A stretch of 64,000 bases of DNA from Avena insularis (taxonomy: Eukaryota > Streptophyta > Magnoliopsida > Poales > Poaceae), in assembly GCA_023614405.1 (NCBI GenBank), contig CM042697.1, positions 303,832,323 through 303,896,322 of the forward strand. The letters are read 5' to 3'. Under the pieces are notes generated by a model that was not told where the DNA came from, did not search any database, and saw only the letters and a program-made list of their open reading frames with translations. The stretch's first letter is position 1, and each line of letters starts with the position of its first letter. This document shows, piece after piece, positions 1 to 9,890 of the stretch. The translations under genes were made by a program, and so were the position numbers.

Positions 1-515
1 TATGCCGGATATGAAGAAGCCTTTTGATGTGTATTGTGACGCATCCAAGATTGGTCTCGGATGTGTGTTGATGCAAGAAGGCAAAGTCATATCCTATTTG
101 TCCCGACAACTAAAGCAACATGAGTAGAATTACCCTACCCATGACCTCGAACTAGCAGCCGTAGTTTTAGCCTTGAAGACATGGCGGCATTACCTCATGG
201 GTAACCGCTGTGAGATTTATTCGGTTCACAAGAGTCTGAAGTATATTTTCACCCAAAGGAGCTAAATATGAGGCAAAGGAGATGGATAGAGTTAATCAAG
301 GACTATGATCTTGACATTCACTATCACCCCGGCAAAGCCAATGTGGTAGTAGATGCTCTTAGTAGATTGCCGTGTCGATTGAACACTGTGATAAAAGAAG
401 CCCAGCCAAGTTTGCATGAGGAGATGAAAAATTTTAGAATGGAGCTAGTTAGTGAAGGATTTTTAGCTAGCATAGAACTTCAACCCACTTTGATCAGTCA
501 GATCAAGGAGGCGCA
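1..515 (+). pseudogene. Ty3/gypsy pol fragment (RNase H to start of integrase region)
   Basis: This is the tail of a gypsy polyprotein whose 5' part lies outside the window. The first ~80 codons carry the RNase H motif [15 protein letters not shown], followed by the conserved [18 protein letters not shown] block and the YHPGKANVVVDALSR block that ends gypsy RNase H. RNase H would remove the RNA strand of the RNA-DNA hybrid during reverse transcription. The copy is dead: there is an in-frame TAG near 125 (after KQHE), and a small deletion near 257 shifts the frame so that the reading resumes at the ATG at 268. It is cut at 515 by the LTR of the next element; the rest of integrase is not seen downstream. 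The residue style fits the chromovirus/Tekay lineage, which I infer rather than prove. Confidence 0.9.
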
Positions 516-1906
516 TGATACGTCCAAAACGTATCTACTTTCTCGAACACTTTGCTATTGTTTCTTCTCTAAACTTGTGTGATTTGGATACAACTAACAA
601 GGACTGACGCTGTTTTCAGCAGAATTACCTGGGTGTCTTGTTTTTGTGCAGAAAATGAACTGTCAGGAAAAATCCTGGAAAATATGCTAAAACTATTTCT
701 CACAAGAAGATCCACGGAGCCAAAAGGGGAGATAGAGGAGAGGCCTGGGGGGCCCAGACCCACCCCAGGCGCGGGCCCACCTGACCCCGTGCTTGGAGGG
801 GGTTTGGCCACCCCAGGCAGCTCCTCGGCCTCCCTCCGTGCCTATAAGTTGCCTTCTGCCCTAAAAACTCAGGGGGGTTCGATAGTTTTCCAGAAAGAGT
901 TCCGCTCCGCCGCCACCATCGGAAACCAAGATTCGAATCTAGAAACTCCGTTTTGGCACCCTGCCGGGATGGGGAATTTGGAGAGGATCATCGCAATCGT
1001 CATCACCAATGCATCTCCATTAATCGCCAATGTTTCCCTCATCCATGAGTGCGTAATCCCCCGTTGTAAGCTTGGGGATGGTAGGGATTGAATGAGTTCT
1101 ATCATGTAATCGAATAAGATCTGTTAGGGCATAGTTCCTACTGTCTCTATTAGTGCTATTTGACTTTATTGCAACTTGTTGTGCTTAATGCTTGTCACTA
1201 GGGCCCGAGTGCCATGATCTCAGATCTGAACTTATTATTGAATCATTATCATAGTATTGTTTGTGATCTTATCTGCAAGTTGTGTACACATATCATTATC
1301 ATTGTCCAGATCCAAAGGCCCCAAAGTGACAATAATTGGGACAGCCGGAGGGGATGGTTGTGGTGTGAGGATCACATGTGTTCACGGAGTGTTAATGCTT
1401 TGCTCCGATGCTCTATTAAAAGGATCACCTTAATTGCCAGTAGTTCCCAAGAGGCCCCGCTGCCACGGGTTGGCTGGACAGAAGATGTTGTGCAAGTTCT
1501 CATTGCGAGCACGTATGACTATATTTGGAGCACATGCTAGGATTGTTAGTACTTGGATCCTTGTTATTATTTATCTGCAATGCGCTAGATCTTGAAATTA
1601 CATGTTTAGACTCGTCCATGCAACACCTGTCCATCCATCCCTATGCCTACCGCACTTGAATCCTACTGTTTACTGTTACTGTTACTATTGCTCTTATTTT
1701 GCTATTGTTGTTGCTTTGTTGTTGCTACTACAAACTGTTGCTACTGATAAACTTCGGTGAGCAAGAACTATTTCCAGGTGCAGCCGAACTGACAACTCAG
1801 TTGTTAAGGCTTGCAAGTATTCTTTGGCTCCCTTTGTGTCGAATCAATAAATTGGGTAATACTACCTGCGAATACTGTTGCGATCCCCTATACTTGTGGG
1901 TCATCA
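516..1906 (+). repeat. 5' LTR of Athila/Sabrina-like gypsy element
   Basis: The LTR starts TGATACGTCC, a very common Triticeae gypsy LTR start, and ends GTGGGTCATCA, giving the imperfect terminal inversion TGAT...ATCA. It begins abruptly inside the older RNase H frame and is followed 11 bases later by a tRNA-Asp primer site. A GC-rich stretch at about 720-840 precedes a weak TATA-like CTATAAG at 842. No second copy of this LTR is seen in the window, so the right end is not defined by LTR identity. Confidence 0.85.
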
Positions 1907-1917
1907 AGACTATTTTC

Positions 1918-1936
1918 TGGCGCCATTGCCGGGGAG
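1918..1936 (+). other. Primer binding site, tRNA-Asp type
   Basis: TGGCGCCATTGCCGGGGAG is complementary to the 3' end of plant tRNA-Asp with one mismatch (expected TGGCGCCGTTGCCGGGGA). This primer is typical of the Athila/Tat gypsy lineages and fixes the strand and the left end of the internal region. Confidence 0.9.
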
Positions 1937-1995
1937 CATAGCTTTATTTGTAAGTTCACTTGGATCTATTATTGTCCACTGCTACTCCTTTCATC

Positions 1996-3896
1996 ATGGG
2001 TAAGTCTCGTGATGGAAAGTTCCCTATTTTACCATCCACTACAACAAGAGGTACAGTCCTAAACACCTCTGCTACTCTTGATTCACCGTTTTTTATAAGT
2101 AAGCTTGTCACACCACCACCACATGCTCATGCTACACACACTACTACTACTGTTGAGTCTGAAACTGCTTTTGATACTCATGATGTTACTTCTACTGTGC
2201 TTGATGTGAGTGGTTCATTAGGTCCTTTTCTAGATGCTACTATGGCTGGTCTAGGAAATACCAAAACTCCTAGTGAAGACACTGTTACACCTGTTAGCTC
2301 ACCTTAGGCTAGTGAGAGTTATGATATTAATGATGGTTACATTGAGTTCACTGATGATTTTGTTGAAGAGTGCCGAAACACACATGGTACTAGTGCTATG
2401 AAGAGTCTCCTTGCTAGACATACTATTATGCCTAAGTTGTCCTCTGATCCTAAGTTTGCCACCTCTCCCATAGATATTAAAGATGAAGATGATGATTTCT
2501 CTCTTGATTTATCTTATTTAGATATTGTTGAGAAAGAACCTTTTTGTGGGACTGAAAATGAGAGTGTTGTGGATCATATGAATGAGCTTTCTACTATGAG
2601 TGCTTTATTCTCTGATGATTTTAAGATGCGCGAGTACTTTTTTGCTAAGATCTTCCCTTTTAAACTAAAAGGAGAAGCTAGGGCTTGGTTTAATAGATTA
2701 CCTCCTAGTTCCATTGATAGCCCTGATTGCTTGATTGCTTGATTGCTTCTTTCTTCCATAAATATTTTCCTCCCAGTGCTAGACATGCTGCTTTGCAGAG
2801 ACTTTTTGATTTTTAAACAGGGATAAGAAGAGAAATTGCCTAAGTCATGGACAAGGTTCTGTGCGTTGATTCATGCATATCCTGGATGTCCATTACCTAA
2901 GAATGAAATTCTTGATATTTATTGTAATGGACTAAATGATGATTCTAGGACCTACCTAGATAGCTTTGTTGATTGTGTTTTCAGGAAAAGGACTCCTACA
3001 GATGCTGAAGAATTAATGGCTAAGATAAGCAAGAATTATGATGATTGGACTTCAACCGAGCTAAATGCACCTGAGCCTATTACTCCTGGACCAGTTGTTC
3101 CTAAACCAGTTCCAACACCAACAACAAAGAAGAGGGGAGTTATTGCATTAAATGATGAAGTGATGAAGGAAGCTAAAAAGGGTCTAAAGGAGAAAGGTAC
3201 TAGAGCTGAAGATGTGAAGAATCTACCTCCTATAGAAGAATGATGTAAGCCAATTCCCCACTCATCTACTATTGAGGTACACTCTCTCCAACACTTTGAT
3301 GAAGGTGGTATTCCTTATGGTAAGCCTCCTGATCAATGTTGAGAGGAACTTGACACTTTTATTGTTAAGCAAGGGTATTTTAATAAACAAGTTCAGAATC
3401 ATTTGTTGGAAAACTCTAGGGCTATCCATGGGTTGAAAGATATTGTGGAAAGAACTTCCAATGATATTAAAATGCTTTGTAAGCACTTTCAAATGGTTCA
3501 AACCCAACTTGATCAACTTGCTAAAGTACAAAAGGATATGCTAGTTAATGCTTTAGGAGATAAACATACTTATGGAATTAGAACTAGGAGTGGTATAGCT
3601 ACTCAATATCCTTTGTATCCTGCAGGACACCCTAAAAGAATAGAGTAGGATTCCCAACAAGGTGAAGATAGTGGTAGTCCTCGTAAGAGAAAGAAAAAGA
3701 AAAATAAGATAGTTGAGGAACCCCTTGAACCTGATGTAGATCCTAATAGTATATCTGTCTCTGATGCTGAAACTGAGAGTGGTAATCATAAAAATGATGC
3801 TCTTGATAAGGAGGAAGTTGAGGAAGAACCTGAGAAGCACACTAAGAACACTAGGTACACAAAGGAAGATTTTATTGCTAATAAACATGGTAAAGA
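1996..3896 (+). pseudogene. Athila/Sabrina-like gag
   Basis: The likely start is the ATG at 1996, the first good start after the primer site. The protein would be the structural capsid precursor of the element. The gag core is visible as KIFPFKLKGEARAWFNRLPP (about 2647-2706) and then LPKSWTRFCALIHAYPGCPLP and AEELMAKISKNYDDW (about 2836-3050), the usual grass Athila-type gag signature. A low-complexity Pro/Thr linker, a basic patch (about 3685-3710, RKRKKKKNK) and an acidic tail follow. It is broken several times: a stop at 2305, a frameshift at 2725-2750 caused by an extra 8-base unit (TTGATTGC repeated), stops at 3241 and 3340 and another at 3646. It reads directly into the protease region with a frame change near 3900. 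Confidence 0.85.
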
Positions 3897-4683
3897 GAGG
3901 ACCTTGGGTGGAGAAACCTATGCCTTTTCCAGGTAAGAAACACAAGTCAAAGGAGGAGGAACACTACAACAAGTTTTGTGAGTGGATGAAATCTTTATTC
4001 TTGCAAATTCCTTTGACTGCTGCTATTAAGTTGCCTCCTTATTCAAAGTATATGAAGGATATTGTTTCTAATAAAAGGAAGATTCCTAATGAGGAGATTT
4101 CTACTCTACTTGCTAATTATTCCTTCAATGGTAAGGTTCCAAAGAAACTTGGTGATCCAGGTATACCAACTATTCCTTGCTCCATTAAGAATAATTATGT
4201 TAGAACTGCTTTATGTGATTTGGGAGCTGGAGTTAGTGTTATGCCTTTTTCTCTCGATAAGAGACTCTAGCTAGAAAAGTTGATAACAACTGATATTTCT
4301 TTGCAAATGGATGATAAGTCAACTACTATTCCTGTTGGTATATGTGAGGATGTTCCTGTTCAAGTTGCTCATAATTGCATGGTCTTACTGATTTTGTTGT
4401 GCTTGAAATGCCTGAAGATGATAATATGTCTATTATTCTTGGGAGACCTTTTCTTAATACTGTAGGTGATGTCATCAATTGTAATCAAGGAAAAGTAACA
4501 TTCAATATTAATGACAAAGAGCACACTGTCTATTTCCCCAAGAAGGTTGTTAAGAGCTATTGCCTGAATTCTATTGAAAATATTGAAGGCATCAAGGTTG
4601 GAGAAATATATTGTCCCATTCCACAAGAAAATTTTGAAACTATTATGATTGGGACAATTGCTATCAAGTATGAGGTAACATAA
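3897..4683 (+). pseudogene. Athila/Sabrina-like aspartic protease region
   Basis: This is the retropepsin part of the Athila-type polyprotein, which would cut gag-pol into its mature parts. The segment shows the linker WMKSLFLQIPLTAAIKLPPY, then CSIKNNYVRTALCDLGAGVSVMP, where DLGA is the active-site motif, and the flap/C-terminal block ILGRPFLNTVGDVINCNQGK (about 4434-4494). There are stops after DKRL (4268) and a frameshift near 4380 between VAHNC and VLTDFVV. The reading ends at 4683 with TAA. Reverse transcriptase, RNase H and integrase, which should follow, are absent: the next coding block is a different ORF at 5525. The element was therefore probably non-autonomous before it decayed. 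Confidence 0.85.
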
Positions 4684-5524
4684 TCACCTTGTGGAATGCA
4701 AAGTTTTGTTTCATATAAGATTGTTTTGTTAACAAGACTTGATCAACCTTGTTAACAAAAGGATTTTAATGAACAAAATAATGTTTCCACTATGGTTATA
4801 CTTGCTTTCTTTTTCATTTCTCCTTCCTAGTATTTGCTTTAGCTTTATTTTTGCTAGTTGTTTGCTTGTTTGAGTTTCTTAGAGATCCTGTAGTTTGGGT
4901 TTTGGTTTCTTTTGCTTCTTCTGAAAACTATTTCTGCGAGAAAATCAATTTTCATACCCTGAAAATTGGCCAAAAATAAAGTTTCCCGAAAAATCCAGAA
5001 AATTCAAAATAAATTTTTCCTCGAAAAAAGGGGGAGAGAGGTACCAAAGGTGACCCAGGGGCCACCCTAGGGCCCCACACCCATGGTAGGCGCGGCCTAC
5101 CTTGGGGTGGCGCCTAGGGGGGTTTGGCCCACCTGGGCCCCTTCAAGCTGCCTCCTCAAAGCCACCTTCTTTCTCTCTCCTGAAAAACACCGGAAAACTT
5201 GCTCAATCTCGAGTTCTTGCTGTTCTTGCTCGTGATTTTTGATCTCCTTGTTCAGCCCATCTCAAGTGCTGATTTTTGGAGGGTTTTCCCCTTGGTATGT
5301 GCCTCCTCCACTTGTCCAATTAGATTTGTGATTGGTAGATTGTATCTTGAGTATTTTGCTGCTATAGGTGACAGGTTGTTTGAGCTAGCATGCTTGTTCT
5401 TTGCTTAGAAACTTTGTTTTGATGCTTGTGTAGTCCTCTAGCAAGTTCCTATAGTAGTTGCTCATCATTTATCAACTTATAAATCACTTGGTTTGATGGT
5501 TGTCTAAAAATTTCAGCAAGGAAG
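4684..5524 (+). other. Non-coding internal spacer with LTR-like composition
   Basis: No coding signal. The left half is T-rich. From about 4920 to 5200 the order of sequence types copies that of the LTR: an AAAACTATTTCTG.GAGAA block, a purine run with GGGGGAGAGAGG, a GC-rich GGCGCGG / GGGGGTTTGGCC block, and CTGCCTCCTC. The same phrases occur in the LTR at about 680-830. This looks like a leader for the downstream ORF. Confidence 0.5.
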
Positions 5525-6549
5525 ATGAGTGCTTATCCACTGAATCAATATGACTTGATGGTGCATGATCCCATGAAGGTTCATCGTGAGGAGGAAGTTT
5601 TCCCTTCCATATATCCAACCCATGAATTTATGAGAGCTGCTTGGATCCTCCAAGATTTCCAAACTTTGGTTACAAATGCAGGGTTGGAGAACTTTGTTGA
5701 AGGTGAACCAATCCAATATGTTGAGCTAACCATGGCTTTTGTGCAGGACTTCCAGTTCACTTGGTATACTTCTAATCCCATGGTCCATTACAAGATATAT
5801 ATATATATGTCGACCTGCCTTTTGCTGATTTCCGTGCAGCAATTAGGGTACCTCAGTGGGGATCTTGTGAGAATATCAAGGAGAGGCCAAAGTCACTTGT
5901 TGATTTGTATGCTGAGATTTTCCAATGTTTCGACTTCTCAAAGGAAAGTGGTAAAATTCGGAACATTCAGCTCCCAGCTATTAGATACTTTGCCTATTTC
6001 ATTACCAAGTGTGTTCTTGCTAGAAAGACTGCTAGAAAGTTGTCTTCTTTTGATCTATCTTTTATTGCAGCTGCTCTGAATAGAAATAGTTCTTATAGTT
6101 TGTGTTCTTTGATAGCTCACCGTCTCACCACCAACCGTGAGAAGGGTGGAATTTGTGGAGGTCTCATTGCTTCTAGGTTGCTAGCTTTCCATGGTTTGGA
6201 GACTCACTTTTCAGATTTTCAGTTCCCCATAGAGAGGCTTGATATTGAATCTATGATTCAGCATGGTTTTGTTTCTTTGGGGGATAATGTGATAAGTTTA
6301 CCATATGAAATATCTTTTGCCCAGCAAGGTCGGAGAAAGGGTAGGACTGAGAAAATAGTTTATTTGCCTGCACCTATTTTGTTTAACTTTGATAACAGAC
6401 AAGGATGGTCACTTACGGAGGAGGAGCTTGACACTTATGTGGGGGGACTCTCCCAGCAAGAGGAGAATGTTGAAGAGGATGCCGAAGACAATTTGGTTCA
6501 GCCCTCCAACTTGGGAGAGTCTTCATACCAGCAGCCCTCATTTGATTAG
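5525..6549 (+). pseudogene. Athila/Sabrina-like 3' ORF of unknown function
   Basis: The ORF opens at ATG 5525, stays open through NPMVHYKIY, then loses frame at about 5800-5810 where an AT run (ATATATATATAT) has changed length. The correct frame resumes as DFRAAIRVPQWGSCENIKER and continues as MYAEIFQCFDFSKESGKIRN at 5905 to the TAG at 6547. Restoring one frame would give about 340 residues. The protein is mostly helical, with an acidic Glu/Asp-rich tail (EENVEEDAEDN) and no transmembrane stretch in the surviving frame. I recognise it as the extra ORF found between protease and the polypurine tract in grass elements of this kind. It sits where Athila elements carry an env-like ORF, but I see no envelope hallmark, so its role is unknown. 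Confidence 0.75.
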
Positions 6550-6660
6550 GGCGCGTCTTCTTCTTCATCGCAGGTGTCTGACTATGATCATTCCTATGAT
6601 GACCCACCAGCATGGGGGTAATATCTGCGCTATTGAGCCCCACTTAGGCCAAAAGCCTAA

Positions 6661-6673
6661 GCTTGGGGGGAGG
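6661..6673 (+). other. Polypurine tract of the Athila-like element
   Basis: GCTTGGGGGGAGG lies 112 bases after the stop of the 3' ORF, following AAAAGCCTAA. Such a tract primes plus-strand DNA. Here it is followed by a long untranslated tail rather than directly by an LTR. Confidence 0.6.
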
Positions 6674-7655
6674 TACACCGACATCACACTCATACATATA
6701 TCATGTTTGGTCGGTTCTTTGTATATCCATTGTTTTCGTTTTCTTTTTGGTTTTTATTGCTTATTTCTAAAAAACCAAAAAATACCAAAAATATTTTTGT
6801 TGTTTCTCTTGGTTTGTTTCTTTACTTTGGTTTGCCTTAAGATAAAAAACCAAAAAGATTTTGCTTTGTTTGGTTTGCTTTGTTTTTGTTTGGTTTTTCT
6901 TTGTTTACTTGTTTCTAAAAAATTGAAAACACCAAAAATAGTTGTTGGTCTTCTTTGGTTTTGTGAGTTCTTTGCAGGGTTCAGCCGTCCATAGTGGATT
7001 TTGGTTTCATGTTAATTATTCAAGTCACACAAGTGAAGGTCAATAATGAAGATTAAGACAACTCGAGGTGTGGTAAGAGGCTGGTAACAAACTCCATTTG
7101 TTTCATTTTTGTACATATACTCATCATCGTGAGCATGCTTAGCCTGTTTGTGTAAGGTGTATGTCATTATGGATGCTTAGTAGTTCTTGCTTGTCTATGA
7201 TTAGCTCCAGCTTGCTAATAGTTTGTAGCATGTCATATGAATGTTTGCTTGCATTGTTTTATTCATACTTTGGTATGATATTGTGGTATCCTCCTCTAAC
7301 TGTCATGTGAATTGACTTGGCACATGCTCACACATGCATATGACTAATCAATAGTTAGTAAGCCTCGATGATTTATTTTGCCTTGGAGTTCTTGTATCAC
7401 TTTTATGCCATAGTTAGTTATGTTTTGTTGCAAGCATGTTTATGACAGTTATTTCTCTCTCGTTTGCCACACCCTCTCTATTGCTAGCCTTCACTTGCAC
7501 TTAGTAGTTCTTGCTTGTCTATTGCTAGCCGTCAGATGTTTTCAAAATGACTTGTGAAATGAACTATGACTTTGAATTGACCACAACAGGGTTGTGAACA
7601 TGAAAACTAAGTTCCCACTTAGGTGTTGTAGAACATAAACTAGTTTTCTTTACTT
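6674..7655 (+). other. 3' untranslated tail of the Athila-like element
   Basis: No coding signal. The first 250 bases consist of repeated CCAAAAA / TTTGGTTT words. Then comes the phrase TTTTTGTACATATACTCATC and T-rich sequence with the duplicated phrase TAGTAGTTCTTGCTTGTCTAT (near 7180 and 7502). This is the usual internal tail of Sabrina-like elements before the 3' LTR. The LTR itself (TGATACGTCC...) never appears, so the element is truncated or recombined here. Confidence 0.6.
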
Positions 7656-8096
7656 TTGAACTCAGTATGAAATAAACCTGGATTTTTGCAAGTAACCCTA
7701 GAGCTTAGGATTTCTACTCGAACTACTTTACCTGTTAGTGATAGCTTGCGAGTACTTAAAGAGTACTCATGGCTTTGTCCCTGGCTATTCCCATGGCCAT
7801 ACTATGATGAGGACTACCAGGATAATGGACAGAAGGAGGTCTATGACAAATAGGATCATCTCCCATCGTCAGCATTGCCTGTAACCCTGAAGATGAAGCC
7901 CCGCTACGTCTAATTTCCGCTGCATTGATTGTATTAATACTGGATCAAGAGATCTTTTATTTGTAAGTCCTTTATTATGGTTTGTAATGGATGATGTACT
8001 GTGGTATCAATTCTGTTATGTCTCGCAAAAATGGTAAGCCTGGGTTTGCGAGGTATGGCATAATAGGCATCTGGATTAAAAATCCAGGTGTTGACA
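7656..8096 (+). repeat. Terminal fragment of an unrelated gypsy LTR (tentative)
   Basis: The phrase GCTTGCGAGTACTTAAAGAGTACTCATGGCT followed by a CTATGATGAGGAC-type block, a poly(A)-signal-like T/A-rich stretch and the end AATCCAGGTGTTGACA resembles the 3' part of long gypsy LTRs, which often end in ...GTTGACA. The left border is fuzzy. It is not homologous to the LTR at 516. No target duplication could be paired. Confidence 0.4.
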
Positions 8097-8103
8097 AAAC
8101 CTG

Positions 8104-8183
8104 AGTGAACCTACATACTAAAAACATCTAGATACATTTGCTTCATAAAGCTAAAACATCTTATATTTTAAAATAGGGGGAGT
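8104..8183. mobile_element. Stowaway-type MITE remnant
   Basis: The phrases CATCTAGATACATTTG and AAAACATCTTATATTTTAAAATAGGGGGAGTA match the inner arm and right terminal repeat of Triticeae Stowaway MITEs (consensus end ...GGAGGGAGTA). Only the right end is present; the left terminal CTCCCTCCGT is missing, so this is a fragment. Confidence 0.6.
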
Positions 8184-8958
8184 ACTACTTATATGATTCC
8201 CATGTTTCACGAGTTTTCAAACTTTGTCCTAGATAACTCTTCCCACTTGAATGGCTTTATGTCAATTTATCGAAATTATGTCAAATTTGAACTACGAGTA
8301 AATTGTATGTTGCGTTGAAAGTTTTGCAAAAAAAATTGGAGGTAACCAGTGGGGGTCACTTAATATATCACAAACCACCATCGAGAATTTTGACAACAAG
8401 TTCAACTTTTTTCTATGATTATTCATCTTAATAACTTAACGAAACTAGGTCAAACTTGAGCAACAAGTAAACACGATAGATTGCTCTTGAATGAATTGTA
8501 TTTTCAAAGGTAGATGGGTGCATCCTATTTTAGTAACCAATGTCATCGGTGTGAGTTTCTAGATATCAGGAAAGAACATTCTCAATTTTCCGAGTGATGA
8601 CAAGATTGTTCCTTTTTGTAAAGAAAGTCTCAAGAACATGGATATGAATGCCAGAGCTTTCAAATATATATGGTGGACTGACATGTTGTACCTACGATTC
8701 CCATGTCCTATGAGTTTTCAAACTTCCTAGCTAAGTCTACCCACTTGAATGAATTTATGTCGATTTATCGAAATTACATCAAATTTGATCTATAAGTAAA
8801 AAGTATGTTTCTTTGAAAGTTTTACGAAAAAGATTTTGGAGTTACCCATCGGGGTTCAATTAATATATTGGTAACCACCGAGAGTTTGGACAACAGGTTT
8901 AACTTCTTTCTAAGATTTTGCATCTTGTCAATTGAACGAAATTTATTCAAAATTGAGC
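8184..8958. repeat. ~505-bp tandem repeat array, left block
   Basis: About one and a half units. The marker GATTCCCATG occurs at 8195 and 8696 (501 apart), and the marker GGTGCATCcTaTTTTAGTAA at about 8515. The unit contains two diverged copies of AAATTAGGTCAAAyTTGArCTACrAGTAA. No long ORF is conserved among units. The block ends abruptly after TTGAGC at 8958, where foreign DNA begins. Confidence 0.85.
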
Positions 8959-9890
8959 CTTAAAAAAGGCAGCGCGAGAGCAGTGAAGAGAGAGTAGTTT
9001 AAGGTGGTGTGATGTCAGAGTAGAGCAATGATGGGTAGCTGACACGAGTTACAAGGTACAATGCACTAGTAGTAAATGTATGGGACTATAGTACATAAGT
9101 TTATGCACGCAAAAGAAGTGTGTTTTCTCTCTCCTTCGCTTCCTATCATCTCTCCCCAGTCCCCACCCCTCTCCCCTCGTGCACCAGCGCGGCTGATCTC
9201 TCCCTCGTCCACAGCGTGGTGCTGCGCACGTGTGCCTCGGTACGGCACCTCTGTTTTTTTAGGGTGAGGCTCTATTTCTCTAGCGTGTTCGGCAGCCGCG
9301 TTGGTGTGGAGTAGGAGGAGTATACATAGTAAGGAAACCATTTTCGCTAAAACAAATAGGAAGGAAACCACGTTGGTCTTTGGCAGAAAAAATCAAACTG
9401 TTCCAGTTTCAAAATTCTCACTTGCTCCCCAAACATCGGGAGGGAAAGGTTATTCAAAAGACTGGCCATTCATAGTATTAGTACTTCTTATCTTATCTTT
9501 ATCTTGTCTTAATTCTTCCAATACCATACCACTATATAGTGTAAGGATAACTTTGAACATTCACCGTTCGATCAAGACTAGCAAATCCAAACATTGCTAA
9601 CAGTTGGATCTTCTTTTCCATTCTTAGCATCTAGTAGATTATATTGACAGTCTTTAGCACAATGAACGCTAGTATGCACAATTCTCAAAACACACTTCAC
9701 TCCATGTTTTATGGACCTTGTGCTAAGTGCATGGACTTGGATGTAATTTTCATTTTTTATGAGGTCCTTGATGTAATTTGTACTTCCACCGACCGTGTTA
9801 ACTGAAGCACCTCGCTCCTACGGGACCTACCACGGTTAGAAGAAAATGCAACTGCCCCAATTATCACACTAAGTTGACCATGGTTTTTCT
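8959..9890. other. Foreign insert (~0.93 kb) splitting the 505-bp array
   Basis: This segment shares nothing with the flanking repeat units. It contains a pyrimidine-rich, leader-like stretch (about 9120-9240: CTCTCTCCTTCGCTTCC, CCCCACCCCTCTCCCC) as in plant 5' leaders, and several AAGGAAACCA repeats (about 9330-9370). Short open frames exist on both strands but none has recognisable domains. No flanking duplication or terminal repeats were found. It may be a captured promoter fragment. Confidence 0.5.

Noticed and set aside
9064..9082. Possible CACTA left end (CACTAGTAG...)
   Set aside because: Only the first nine bases fit; it does not match the terminal repeat at 29274-29292 and no subterminal repeats follow.
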